From: CAYMUG01 sp964393575
Lineage (GTDB): Bacteria > Patescibacteriota > Minisyncoccia > Spechtbacterales > 2-12-FULL-38-22
Direction of reading: 5' to 3'
DNA: 6,048 bases
Assembly: GCA_964393575.1 (NCBI GenBank)
Contig: CAYMUG010000037.1
Coordinates: forward strand, 1-6,048
Shown here: piece after piece, positions 1 through 4,462 of the stretch
Layout: every line of letters starts with the position of its first letter
Numbering within the stretch: the first letter of the stretch is position 1
The notes under the pieces: model-generated
The model's input: the letters and a program-made list of their open reading frames with translations, nothing else
The model's database searches: none
Told to the model about the DNA's origin: nothing
Translations under genes and position numbers: made by a program

Positions 1-263
1 CCAAGGTTGGGTTCTCTGTGAAGAACCAGGTGGTCTCCTCCGGTGGAAACAGCGATGCGAAGGTAATCGGGAGGGGTCATCCCTTCCTCTTCTGCTTCTT
101 GTTCGTCTCTGTATATTTTGCTGCCTTCAAGGGCTATCCGGTGTTTAATATCATCCAAGTGTTCTCTTATTTCTTTTTCTCTTTCCTGAAGCTCGTCCAG
201 TTCTTCTTGTAGGCCGCCGATTATAAGCTGTTGCTCTTCGGTTAGCGGAACAATAAGGGACAT
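1..263 (-). CDS. Partial CDS: small coiled-coil hypothetical protein, paralog of the upstream gene
   Basis: The minus strand is open from an ATG at 263 to the left edge, giving 87 codons plus two bases; the C-terminus lies outside the window. The protein begins MSLIVPLTEEQQ, followed by a charged Glu/Lys/Leu-rich stretch (about residues 9-45) that looks like a coiled coil, then KHRIALEG, an YRDE motif, and a C-terminal RIAVSTGGDHLVLH segment. All of these blocks line up with the protein encoded at 313-588 (VPLTE..Q, KH.IA..G, YR.DE, VS..GD.L..H), so the two are tandem duplicates. The start is supported by an AAAGGA ribosome binding site 6 nt upstream, in a leader shared with the paralog. It is probably cotranscribed as the second gene of that operon. 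Function is unknown; I recognise no family. An overlapping plus-strand ORF is a shadow. Confidence 0.75.
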   Translation of the reverse strand, partial: MSLIVPLTEEQQLIIGGLQEELDELQEREKEIREHLDDIKHRIALEGSKIYRDEQEAEEEGMTPPDYLRIAVSTGGDHLVLHREPNL

Positions 264-268
264 AGCTC

Positions 269-283
269 ATCCTTTCTGAGGCG
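269..283 (-). repeat. Duplicated RBS leader, copy 2
   Basis: The 15-mer CGCCTCAGAAAGGAT (minus strand) is identical to the one at 594-608 and contains the AAAGGA ribosome binding site 6 nt before the start codon. It shows that the gene duplication included the translation initiation region. Confidence 0.7.
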
Positions 284-312
284 GAGGCATTCGGTACAAC
301 TTCCTGAAGCTT

Positions 313-588
313 TTATCTGCGTTCCGAGTCCCAGTGAATAATTAAAGCATCGCCTTCGTTGGAAACAGTTATATAAGGATGATTTGCGCTTCTTGATTCG
401 TCGTATTCTTTTCTGTGCTCTTCATCTTTTCTGTATTTTTGATTGCCTTTGCGAGCTATTTGATGTTTAAAACTGCCCAGTTGTTTTTGTACTTCACTTT
501 TTCTTCTCTCAAGGTTATCCCGCTCTTCTATTAGGTTATGGAGTTCGCGCTTTTGCCCTTCTGTTAGTGGGACCACTGAGTAAGACAC
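313..588 (-). CDS. Small coiled-coil hypothetical protein (tandem paralog)
   Basis: This is a 91-residue, highly charged soluble protein with no signal peptide or membrane segment. Residues about 9-45 form a likely coiled coil, rich in Glu, Arg, Lys and Leu. A short C-terminal segment (YITVSNEGDALIIHW) looks like a beta hairpin. It starts with GTG at 588; the choice is supported by AAAGGA 6 nt upstream and by the alignment of MSYSVVPLTE with MSLIVPLTE of the paralog. It ends with TAA and is followed after 49 bp by the truncated paralog, so the two form an operon. A TTGACT-17-TATAAT promoter lies about 50 nt upstream. I do not recognise the family and assign no function. Coiled coil plus duplication would fit a small oligomerising accessory protein, but that is inference. 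Confidence 0.7.
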   Translation of the reverse strand: MSYSVVPLTEGQKRELHNLIEERDNLERRKSEVQKQLGSFKHQIARKGNQKYRKDEEHRKEYDESRSANHPYITVSNEGDALIIHWDSERR

Positions 589-593
589 AGTTT

Positions 594-608
594 ATCCTTT
601 CTGAGGCG
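594..608 (-). repeat. Duplicated RBS leader, copy 1
   Basis: The minus-strand 15-mer CGCCTCAGAAAGGAT, with AAAGGA placed 6 nt before the GTG start at 588, is repeated exactly at 269-283 before the paralogous gene. Confidence 0.7.
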
Positions 609-645
609 AGGGTACACAGGTGCAATTCCCTTTAGGGATGAGCAA

Positions 646-674
646 ATTATAGTATATGTAAATTGGAAAGTCAA
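646..674 (-). promoter_or_regulatory. Sigma-70-type promoter for the paralog operon
   Basis: On the minus strand TTGACT (674-669) is separated by exactly 17 nt from TATAAT (651-646). Transcription should start near 639, giving a leader of about 50 nt that contains a small CCCT-AA-AGGG hairpin and ends in the RBS of the gene at 588. The promoter faces away from the one at 766-794; the 8-bp AAAGTCAA/TTGACTTT inverted repeat covers both -35 boxes. Confidence 0.7.
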
Positions 675-679
675 TTTTT

Positions 680-756
680 GTGATGAGTAATATGTAATGT
701 GTAACAAGTAACTTGTAACTAGTAACAAGGAATCAGTAATGTGTAATATGGATGTG
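680..756 (+). repeat. Degenerate heptamer tandem array, GTAAYNN, 11 units
   Basis: The stretch divides without gaps into eleven 7-bp units: GTGATGA, GTAATAT, GTAATGT, GTAACAA, GTAACTT, GTAACTA, GTAACAA, GGAATCA, GTAATGT, GTAATAT, GGATGTG. Eight of the eleven keep GTAA at positions 1-4, while positions 6-7 vary freely. It contains no start codon with an RBS and no open frame. It fills the space between two divergent -35 boxes. Heptanucleotide short tandem repeats (STRR) are known from heterocystous cyanobacteria, but I cannot place this one in a named family. Its role is unknown. Confidence 0.85.
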
Positions 757-765
757 GAAAATTCA

Positions 766-794
766 TTGACTTTATATATAAAATTTGCTATTAT
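766..794 (+). promoter_or_regulatory. Strong extended -10 promoter driving a small RNA
   Basis: On the plus strand TTGACT (766-771) is followed after 17 nt by TATTAT (789-794), preceded by the extended -10 motif TGC (786-788). The start point should be near 801-802. No ORF with an RBS follows; the transcript would run straight into the stem-loop and U-tract ending at 867. Confidence 0.65.
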
Positions 795-801
795 TAAGTT
801 A

Positions 802-867
802 GAAATAAGACCTCCCGTGTTGGGATACCGAAATGGCGTCCCGTTAAAGCGGGGGGCTTTCTTTTTT
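802..867 (+). ncRNA. Candidate structured small RNA, about 66 nt
   Basis: A promoter on one side and a U-tract on the other define a short transcript. Closing stem CCTCCCG (811-817) pairs with CGGGGGG (850-856). Inside, TGGGA (821-825) pairs with TCCCG (839-843), capped by CC-GAAAT-GG (828-836). The segment CCCG (840-843) can instead pair with CGGG (850-853) as a terminator hairpin, so two folds compete. Several pairs are G-U in the plus-strand RNA (813/854, 821/843, 830/834) and would be A-C mismatches in the opposite strand, which argues for plus-strand transcription. The last bases overlap the stop codon of the convergent DUF3800 gene. I do not recognise a riboswitch or known sRNA family. 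Confidence 0.5.
840..867 (+). terminator. Rho-independent terminator of the small RNA
   Basis: CCCG (840-843) and CGGG (850-853) form a short hairpin, or CGGGGGG pairs with 811-817, followed by the U-rich tract TTTCTTTTTT at 858-867. Read on the minus strand the tail is poorer, so plus is the main direction. Confidence 0.6.
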
Positions 868-1495
868 AAGGAAATAAGATTTTTTCTTCTATTATCTTAT
901 CCTTAATAATTTCATAGAATTCATAATCTCCCTTTTCATATTTTCTAAATAGCGCCCAGGAGATAAAATCGACCGCTTGTAATGATTTATTATTATGGGA
1001 AGCGTGTAACTCAGTCTTAAATTCTCCATCTCTACGTCCTTGCATTGAATTAAAAAGGTAATTAATAAAGTTTTCTCTTATATGCCTTTTTGTATCTTTG
1101 CGATCAATATACAAATGTATAGCTTCGCCAGCATCAAGAATATCGCTATTGTGTAAGCGATCCAATAGAATGTTGGCAGTATAATTATATAAATAATTTT
1201 TTTGGTTTTGTAGATCTACATATACTTTTTCCTTGTTTAAAATAATACATAACACTTTAAGATCCTCTATCTCATTTGCCTTTTTGAGCATGCGCTTTCT
1301 GGTAATATCATCTGCATGGTAAGCATGAAGCTCGCCCAATTTCTTGTGTTTTTTCTTGAGTGGTTTCCAAACCTTTTTTGTGACTCTCTCCAATGCGCGC
1401 TTATCATTGACTATCGCAATGGTAAACAAAAACCATTTGCTGGACAATTTTTTAAAACCTAAATCTCCGCTTTCATCTAAAAATACATATGCCAT
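866..1495 (-). CDS. DUF3800 domain protein (predicted RNase H-like nuclease)
   Basis: This 209-residue protein opens with FLDESGDLGF (D7, E8, D11), the hallmark of DUF3800 proteins. Further conserved-looking acidic positions are E55-L56-H57 (ELHA), D131 in LYIDRK, and D176 in SLQAVDFISWA near the C-terminus. The set D7/D131/D176 is what an RNase H-like metal site would need. The RNase H-like fold is a family-level prediction, and activity is inferred. Length is close to a single-domain member and no signal or membrane segment is seen. The ATG at 1495 has no Shine-Dalgarno, only an A-rich leader, but a TTGACG-17-TATAAT promoter sits about 40 bp upstream. The gene is clearly more AT-rich than mltG or the secreted protein, which suits a transferred accessory gene. 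It is monocistronic and convergent with the small RNA. Members of this family often lie in mobile or defence-like regions, but a defence role is not shown here. Confidence 0.85.
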   Translation of the reverse strand: MAYVFLDESGDLGFKKLSSKWFLFTIAIVNDKRALERVTKKVWKPLKKKHKKLGELHAYHADDITRKRMLKKANEIEDLKVLCIILNKEKVYVDLQNQKNYLYNYTANILLDRLHNSDILDAGEAIHLYIDRKDTKRHIRENFINYLFNSMQGRRDGEFKTELHASHNNKSLQAVDFISWALFRKYEKGDYEFYEIIKDKIIEEKILFP

Positions 1496-1534
1496 TTTAT
1501 TTATTTTTAGTTAATTATCAAAAACACTGTATAC

Positions 1535-1563
1535 ATTATAAAAGACGCCCGAGGGGGCGTCAA
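1535..1563 (-). promoter_or_regulatory. Promoter of the DUF3800 gene, with a hairpin in its spacer
   Basis: On the minus strand TTGACG (1563-1558) and TATAAT (1540-1535) are 17 nt apart, with expected start near 1528 and a leader of about 33 nt before the ATG at 1495. The spacer is almost wholly taken up by an inverted repeat (1544-1561). Confidence 0.6.
1540..1561 (-). terminator. Hairpin plus TTTT inside the promoter spacer, terminator-like
   Basis: The minus-strand sequence GACGCCC-CCTC-GGGCGTC forms a perfect 7-bp GC-rich stem with a 4-nt loop, followed directly by TTTTA. As RNA it would stop readthrough from abrB; as DNA it separates the -35 and -10 boxes of the DUF3800 promoter. Confidence 0.45.
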
Positions 1564-1599
1564 CGCTGTCAAGTGTGGGATTAGTGAGTGGTGGATTAT

Positions 1600-1637
1600 A
1601 AAAGGTCGGCTAAACCATTGGTTTAGCCGACCTTTTT
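1600..1637. terminator. Long symmetric bidirectional terminator
   Basis: AAAAGGTCGGCTAAACC (1600-1616) pairs perfectly over 17 bp with its complement at 1620-1636, with a 3-nt loop. Both strands give an A-run, a stem and a T-run; on the minus strand the tail is TTTTATAAT. It most plausibly ends abrB transcription about 70 bp after its stop codon. Confidence 0.8.
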
Positions 1638-1655
1638 GGGTTTTAGTTGTCCGAA

Positions 1656-1690
1656 TTGCCCCGTAAAAGCGCTTCGCGCTAACGGGGCAA
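1656..1690. other. Two-part hairpin just after the abrB stop codon
   Basis: TTGCCCCGT (1656-1664) pairs with ACGGGGCAA (1682-1690), and inside it AGCGC (1668-1672) pairs with GCGCT (1676-1680). There is no T-tract on the abrB strand, so it looks more like a 3' RNA-stabilising or processing hairpin than an intrinsic terminator; the real terminator follows at 1600-1637. Confidence 0.6.
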
Positions 1691-1704
1691 GCAGATTACT
1701 GATT

Positions 1705-1935
1705 TCACTTTTGCCCCAATTCTTCTAAATCTTTTTTGTAGCGATCTATAAATTTCTGAGTCCAGTCAATAAGCTCTTTATCTACATTAGCCACAGGAGT
1801 AATAACTACGCTTTTATTTTTCTTGTCTACTCCTACCTCTACGTTGTCACCGGGTTTTAAACCGAGTTCTTTTAATGTTTCCTGAGAGATTGTAACACCG
1901 GCAGAAGTGCCGATTTTGATAACTTTTTGAGGCAT
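1705..1935 (-). CDS. AbrB/MazE/SpoVT-type DNA-binding protein, antitoxin-like
   Basis: The 76-residue product has a swapped-hairpin AbrB domain at about residues 3-48: KVIKIGTSAGVTISQETL, then LGLKPGDNVEV, then SVVITPV. Such proteins dimerise and bind promoter DNA. The C-terminal tail (IDWTQKFIDRYKKDLEEL, residues about 56-73) is a charged helix of the kind that antitoxins use to wrap a toxin; as I recall, this style of tail pairs with Doc/Fic-type partners. No toxin gene follows: hairpins, terminators and DUF3800 lie downstream, and mltG lies upstream. The antitoxin therefore looks orphaned, or works as a plain regulator. The ATG has no Shine-Dalgarno. The stop is TGA, with TAA two codons further on. 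The heptamer arrays directly upstream could carry its operator, but this is only a guess. Confidence 0.85.
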   Translation of the reverse strand: MPQKVIKIGTSAGVTISQETLKELGLKPGDNVEVGVDKKNKSVVITPVANVDKELIDWTQKFIDRYKKDLEELGQK

Positions 1936-1982
1936 AATATGTTTAAAGTCAAAAGTTAAAATTTTTTAGATTTGAATTGTAG

Positions 1983-2031
1983 TTTTGAGCTTTTAATTTT
2001 TAATTTTGAATTTTGAATTTCGAGTTTCGAT
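1983..2031. repeat. Degenerate heptamer array TTTTGAA, 7 units
   Basis: On the plus strand the stretch splits into TTTTGAG, CTTTTAA, TTTTTAA, TTTTGAA, TTTTGAA, TTTCGAG and TTTCGAT. The 7-bp period matches that of the neighbouring array at 2049-2090, but the unit differs. It lies 5' of abrB, in a stretch with no gene. Confidence 0.75.
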
Positions 2032-2048
2032 TAAATTCTGAATTGTAC

Positions 2049-2090
2049 GAATTACTTATTACTCGTTACTTATTACTTATTACTTATTAC
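2049..2090 (-). repeat. Heptamer array GTAATAA, 6 units
   Basis: Read on the minus strand the units are GTAATAA three times, then GTAACGA, GTAATAA and GTAATTC; a decayed seventh may extend it to 2042. The unit matches the GTAAYNN array at 680-756, in opposite orientation. It begins 5 bp after the mltG stop codon, where a terminator would be expected; no hairpin terminator is visible there. Confidence 0.8.
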
Positions 2091-2095
2091 AAACC

Positions 2096-3502
2096 CTAAA
2101 AGTACCTCTCAATATTCTCCCGATGCCCCTCAAGTGTAGCGGAGCAGTATATTTGCCCCTCTGCATGGATGAAGAATATGCAGTCGGTTTCTTCGGGGTT
2201 GAGTACCGCGTCTATAGACACCATTCCCGGGTTGCTTATGGGGTGCGGAGGTATGCCTTTGTTTGTATATGTATTGAAGGGCGACTCTACATCTCTGTCG
2301 CTTGAGCTTATAGGCGCCCACCAGCCGGTTTCAGCGGTATTTACGGCATATTGTATGGTGGCGTCCAGCTGAAATGCCATATCGCGCTCTATACGATTCC
2401 ATAGTATTCCGGCAACAATGCGGGCATCTTCCCTGCCCGATGCCTCTCTTTGCACCATAGATGCCAAAGTGAGCGCGTCCTGCCACCCTATTTCGTGTTC
2501 GGCGGTGAATGCGTCGGGATATCCCTCAAACCTATCGTTAAATGTGTTTACCATACGGCTTGCCGCCAAGACAGGGCCTTCTGTGCGCGGGAAAAGATAG
2601 GTTGAGGGGAAATATACTCCCTCTTTATAATCTTCGGGGTTTTCGTGGGATTCGTAACCAAGTTGTTTATATGCGGTAAGCCAGCTTTCTTCCTGTACCG
2701 CGCTCCAACCCAGTTTAGAGGCAAGTTTTTCGCCTATTTCTTCTTTGCGGTTGCCTTCCGGAATAGTAACCCATATCATAGCAGGGCTCCCCTCAAGTTT
2801 AGAGGCAACCTCGGCTTGGGTCATGCTTTTATCCAGAGCGTATCCTCCGGGTTCAACATAGGCGGGAAGTTGGCTTTCAAAAGCAGTAGTGCCTTCTATA
2901 TATCCCTCAAGTTCAAGGTTTTCCAGAATTTCTGCGCGCTCGTCGTTTTTATTAACCACAAAGTGGTCGCGGGTATAAACGCTCGCGTCAAACGTGATCG
3001 GGTCTTTTGTGGGATAAAAGTCCGGCGATGCCTCTGTGTGGTTTATGTCGTAAATAGCGTCCCAGTCATAGCCCATCTTTTCAAATTCAGCGGAGGTTAA
3101 ATTAAGCCATTGCCTCTCCCCTACATCGCTGTCTTTGGCGGAGGTAACCTCGTAAATTTTAGGGTCGGCGACGGAACCGTCCGGATTTATCTCCCGGACA
3201 AGGGTGCTTGTTGTAAAAGTATTCAAAAATTCTTTTGATACCTCCTCCACGTCGCCCCAGCGCAGATGCCCGTATGAGTTAAAAATTTCAGGATTTAAAA
3301 TAAGGCGTTTGAATTTTTTATCGTCTACGGTTTTTACTATATAAATATCGGCGCTATCTTCGGTTGTAACCAAATCACCGTCTTCTATAGAGACGGCGCG
3401 AACGGGTAAAGTCGCACCGATTAACGTTGCGGAGAGTATAATTATAAAAATAATTATATGCATATACTGCGGGGGTATTTTGTCTGATTTTCGTATTCTC
3501 AT
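2096..3502 (-). CDS. mltG: MltG-like endolytic murein transglycosylase with an extra N-terminal domain
   Basis: MltG cleaves nascent peptidoglycan glycan strands at the outer face of the membrane and so limits strand length. The 468-residue product has a short basic N-terminus and a membrane anchor at about 13-33. A LysM-like YceG part is seen at about 195-265 (EPGGYALDKSMT, then WVTIPEGNRKEEIGEKLA), then EGVYFPSTYLFP (294-305). The catalytic core follows: LASMVQREAS, where E353 matches the catalytic Glu of E. coli MltG, then GILWNRI, LDATIQYA, NTYTNKGIPPHPISNPG and a C-terminal FFIHAEG..YCSATLEGH. Residues about 38-165 (from SIEDGDLVTT, through KKFKRLILNPEIF, to WLNLTSAEF and YDWDAIYDIN) are additional to E. 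coli MltG, about 340 residues. I recall similar segments in Patescibacteria envelope proteins, from memory and unverified. The stop is TAG. No clear Shine-Dalgarno precedes the ATG. Confidence 0.93.
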   Translation of the reverse strand: MRIRKSDKIPPQYMHIIIFIIILSATLIGATLPVRAVSIEDGDLVTTEDSADIYIVKTVDDKKFKRLILNPEIFNSYGHLRWGDVEEVSKEFLNTFTTSTLVREINPDGSVADPKIYEVTSAKDSDVGERQWLNLTSAEFEKMGYDWDAIYDINHTEASPDFYPTKDPITFDASVYTRDHFVVNKNDERAEILENLELEGYIEGTTAFESQLPAYVEPGGYALDKSMTQAEVASKLEGSPAMIWVTIPEGNRKEEIGEKLASKLGWSAVQEESWLTAYKQLGYESHENPEDYKEGVYFPSTYLFPRTEGPVLAASRMVNTFNDRFEGYPDAFTAEHEIGWQDALTLASMVQREASGREDARIVAGILWNRIERDMAFQLDATIQYAVNTAETGWWAPISSSDRDVESPFNTYTNKGIPPHPISNPGMVSIDAVLNPEETDCIFFIHAEGQIYCSATLEGHRENIERYF

Positions 3503-3505
3503 AAA

Positions 3506-3552
3506 ACTATATAGTGAACTTTTATCCTAACCCTATTACCCCGGCTTTTCAA
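3506..3552 (-). promoter_or_regulatory. Possible mltG promoter region
   Basis: Two weak readings exist on the minus strand. TTGAAA (3552-3547) with a 17-nt spacer to TAGGAT (3529-3524) would give a leader of about 15 nt. Alternatively a -10-like TATAGT (3511-3506) sits 3 nt before the ATG, which would make a leaderless mRNA. Neither has a fully convincing pair of boxes. Confidence 0.3.
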
Positions 3553-3617
3553 ATATAATCCGCTGCTCAGCGGAGGATTAAAGTGTAAAAGGTTAAGTAT
3601 TTCTAATAAATTAAAGG

Positions 3618-3636
3618 TATGTAAGAAAGTTACATA
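3618..3636. promoter_or_regulatory. Operator-like dyad upstream of the secreted-protein gene
   Basis: TATGTAA (3618-3624) and TTACATA (3630-3636) are perfect inverted arms around GAAAG, and flanking GG and CC extend the symmetry with one unpaired base. It lies about 11 bp upstream of the -35 region of the plus-strand promoter, in the mltG divergent intergenic region. No T-tract follows, so a protein-binding dyad is more likely than a terminator. Confidence 0.35.
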
Positions 3637-3647
3637 ACCCGAGTGAT

Positions 3648-3676
3648 TTAATAGTGTGTTTTTGGTTTGTTATAAT
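3648..3676 (+). promoter_or_regulatory. Extended -10 promoter for the secreted-protein gene
   Basis: TATAAT (3671-3676) is preceded by TGT (3668-3670), an extended -10, with a weak -35 (TTAATA at 3648-3653) at 17-nt spacing. The transcript would start near 3683, leaving a leader of about 60 nt with no Shine-Dalgarno sequence. Confidence 0.6.
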
Positions 3677-3743
3677 AAAAAAAGTATTCTGAAAATAGTA
3701 CAAATAGTAAAGGTCGGTTTGTTTATTAGAATTAAATAAAAGT

Positions 3744-4352
3744 ATGAATATGCAAAGTAAACCAAAAACTCTGATAGCGGTGGCTTTAATTTTCGGTATG
3801 TTCGGCGGATTTCTGCTCGGCAGTTCAATGCATGGAGCGAACGCTCAAAACGAAGTTACAGTGGATGAAGATTTACTGGAAAAGCTTTACGACTTGGCCT
3901 TCCACAGACCGCTGGATGATGAGGCCTTAGATGCTCACGACGATAAAGTACTTGATACAGTGCTTGACGATATGATAGCTTCGGAAGAACATCAGGCATA
4001 CGACGGGGTATACACTGCGGTAAAAGCTTATGAAGAAGCAAAGCGTGCACCCGGAGATATGTCATCCTCCGACGAAGACGCTTACTTAGACATTGTAGAT
4101 TCCTCGCTGTCTCATGTGGGCGCGTGGTCGGATACATTGCCTGAACAAGAACTTGAAAACCGCGTCATAGGCCCCGAAACGGCTCGCAGCACAATTCAGG
4201 ACGTGTATGACAATGTCCTGAACGACACGGCGAAAAACGCGGCTGAAAAGGGACTATTCAAAGCGCTTGATTCCATCGGGCAGCCAAGCAATCTGCCGCT
4301 GCCTTCAGACAACGGTACAAGTACAACCAGTACCACCAGCACAGCGCAATAA
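3744..4352 (+). CDS. Secreted acidic protein of unknown function
   Basis: The 202-residue product has a classical export signal: KPK near the N-terminus, a hydrophobic stretch at about 9-27, and an AxA site (A32-N33-A34) predicting cleavage before Q35. The mature part is very acidic and helical. Residues about 42-86 (LLEKLYDLAFHRPLDDEA, later DDMIASEEHQAY) weakly resemble DUF4214-type segments, which have an LY..lf.R.ld core and end in SeEf; this is a resemblance only. The C-terminus (about 181-202) is Pro/Ser/Thr-rich and ends in a TSTTSTTSTAQ tail, perhaps a flexible linker or glycosylation target. The ATG at 3744 is chosen because it keeps the basic n-region; ATG at 3750 is a close alternative. 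It has its own promoter and terminator and is divergent from mltG, so a cell-surface role is plausible but unproven. Confidence 0.8.
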   Translation: MNMQSKPKTLIAVALIFGMFGGFLLGSSMHGANAQNEVTVDEDLLEKLYDLAFHRPLDDEALDAHDDKVLDTVLDDMIASEEHQAYDGVYTAVKAYEEAKRAPGDMSSSDEDAYLDIVDSSLSHVGAWSDTLPEQELENRVIGPETARSTIQDVYDNVLNDTAKNAAEKGLFKALDSIGQPSNLPLPSDNGTSTTSTTSTAQ

Positions 4353-4372
4353 GGGCATCCCGGAACTCACCT

Positions 4373-4404
4373 AAAACCGCTCCTTTTGATGGGGAGCGGT
4401 TTTA
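4373..4404. terminator. Terminator between convergent genes
   Basis: AAAACCGCTCC (4373-4383) pairs with GGAGCGGTTTT (4393-4403) around a 9-nt loop. The plus strand ends in TTTTATTGTT and the minus strand in TTTT, so it can serve both the secreted-protein gene and the membrane-protein gene. Confidence 0.85.
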
Positions 4405-4462
4405 TTGTTGCAGATGTGCGCTGAAAGTGTTGTCTCACGGCGACGTTTGTAAGCTGTATATT

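Noticed and set aside
18..212. Plus-strand ORF of 64 codons at the left end
   Set aside because: It lies antisense to the truncated paralog (1-263), whose frame is supported by similarity and an RBS; the Phe-rich product is what antisense of a Glu/Lys-rich coiled coil gives.
680..756. CRISPR array
   Set aside because: Units are 7 bp and contiguous with no spacers, and no cas genes are present.
1705..1707. TGA read as an amino acid, as in some Patescibacteria
   Set aside because: The abrB frame ends with TGA at the natural end of the protein, and no well-supported gene here contains an in-frame TGA.
2645..3100. Plus-strand ORF of 151 codons inside mltG
   Set aside because: Fully antisense to a well-supported mltG frame, with no RBS or recognisable motif.
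3559..3574. Hairpin TCCGCT-GCTC-AGCGGA upstream of mltG
   Set aside because: Only 6 bp, with no T-tract on either strand and no gene for it to terminate; too little to call.
3601..3731. 10-bp inverted repeat TTCTAATAAA / TTTATTAGAA, 111 bp apart
   Set aside because: In AT-rich DNA a 10-bp match at this distance is weak, and no mobile-element gene lies between the arms.
3856..4137. Minus-strand ORF of 93 codons
   Set aside because: Antisense to the secreted-protein gene, which has a signal peptide, promoter and terminator; the Arg/His/Leu-rich product is typical of a shadow frame.
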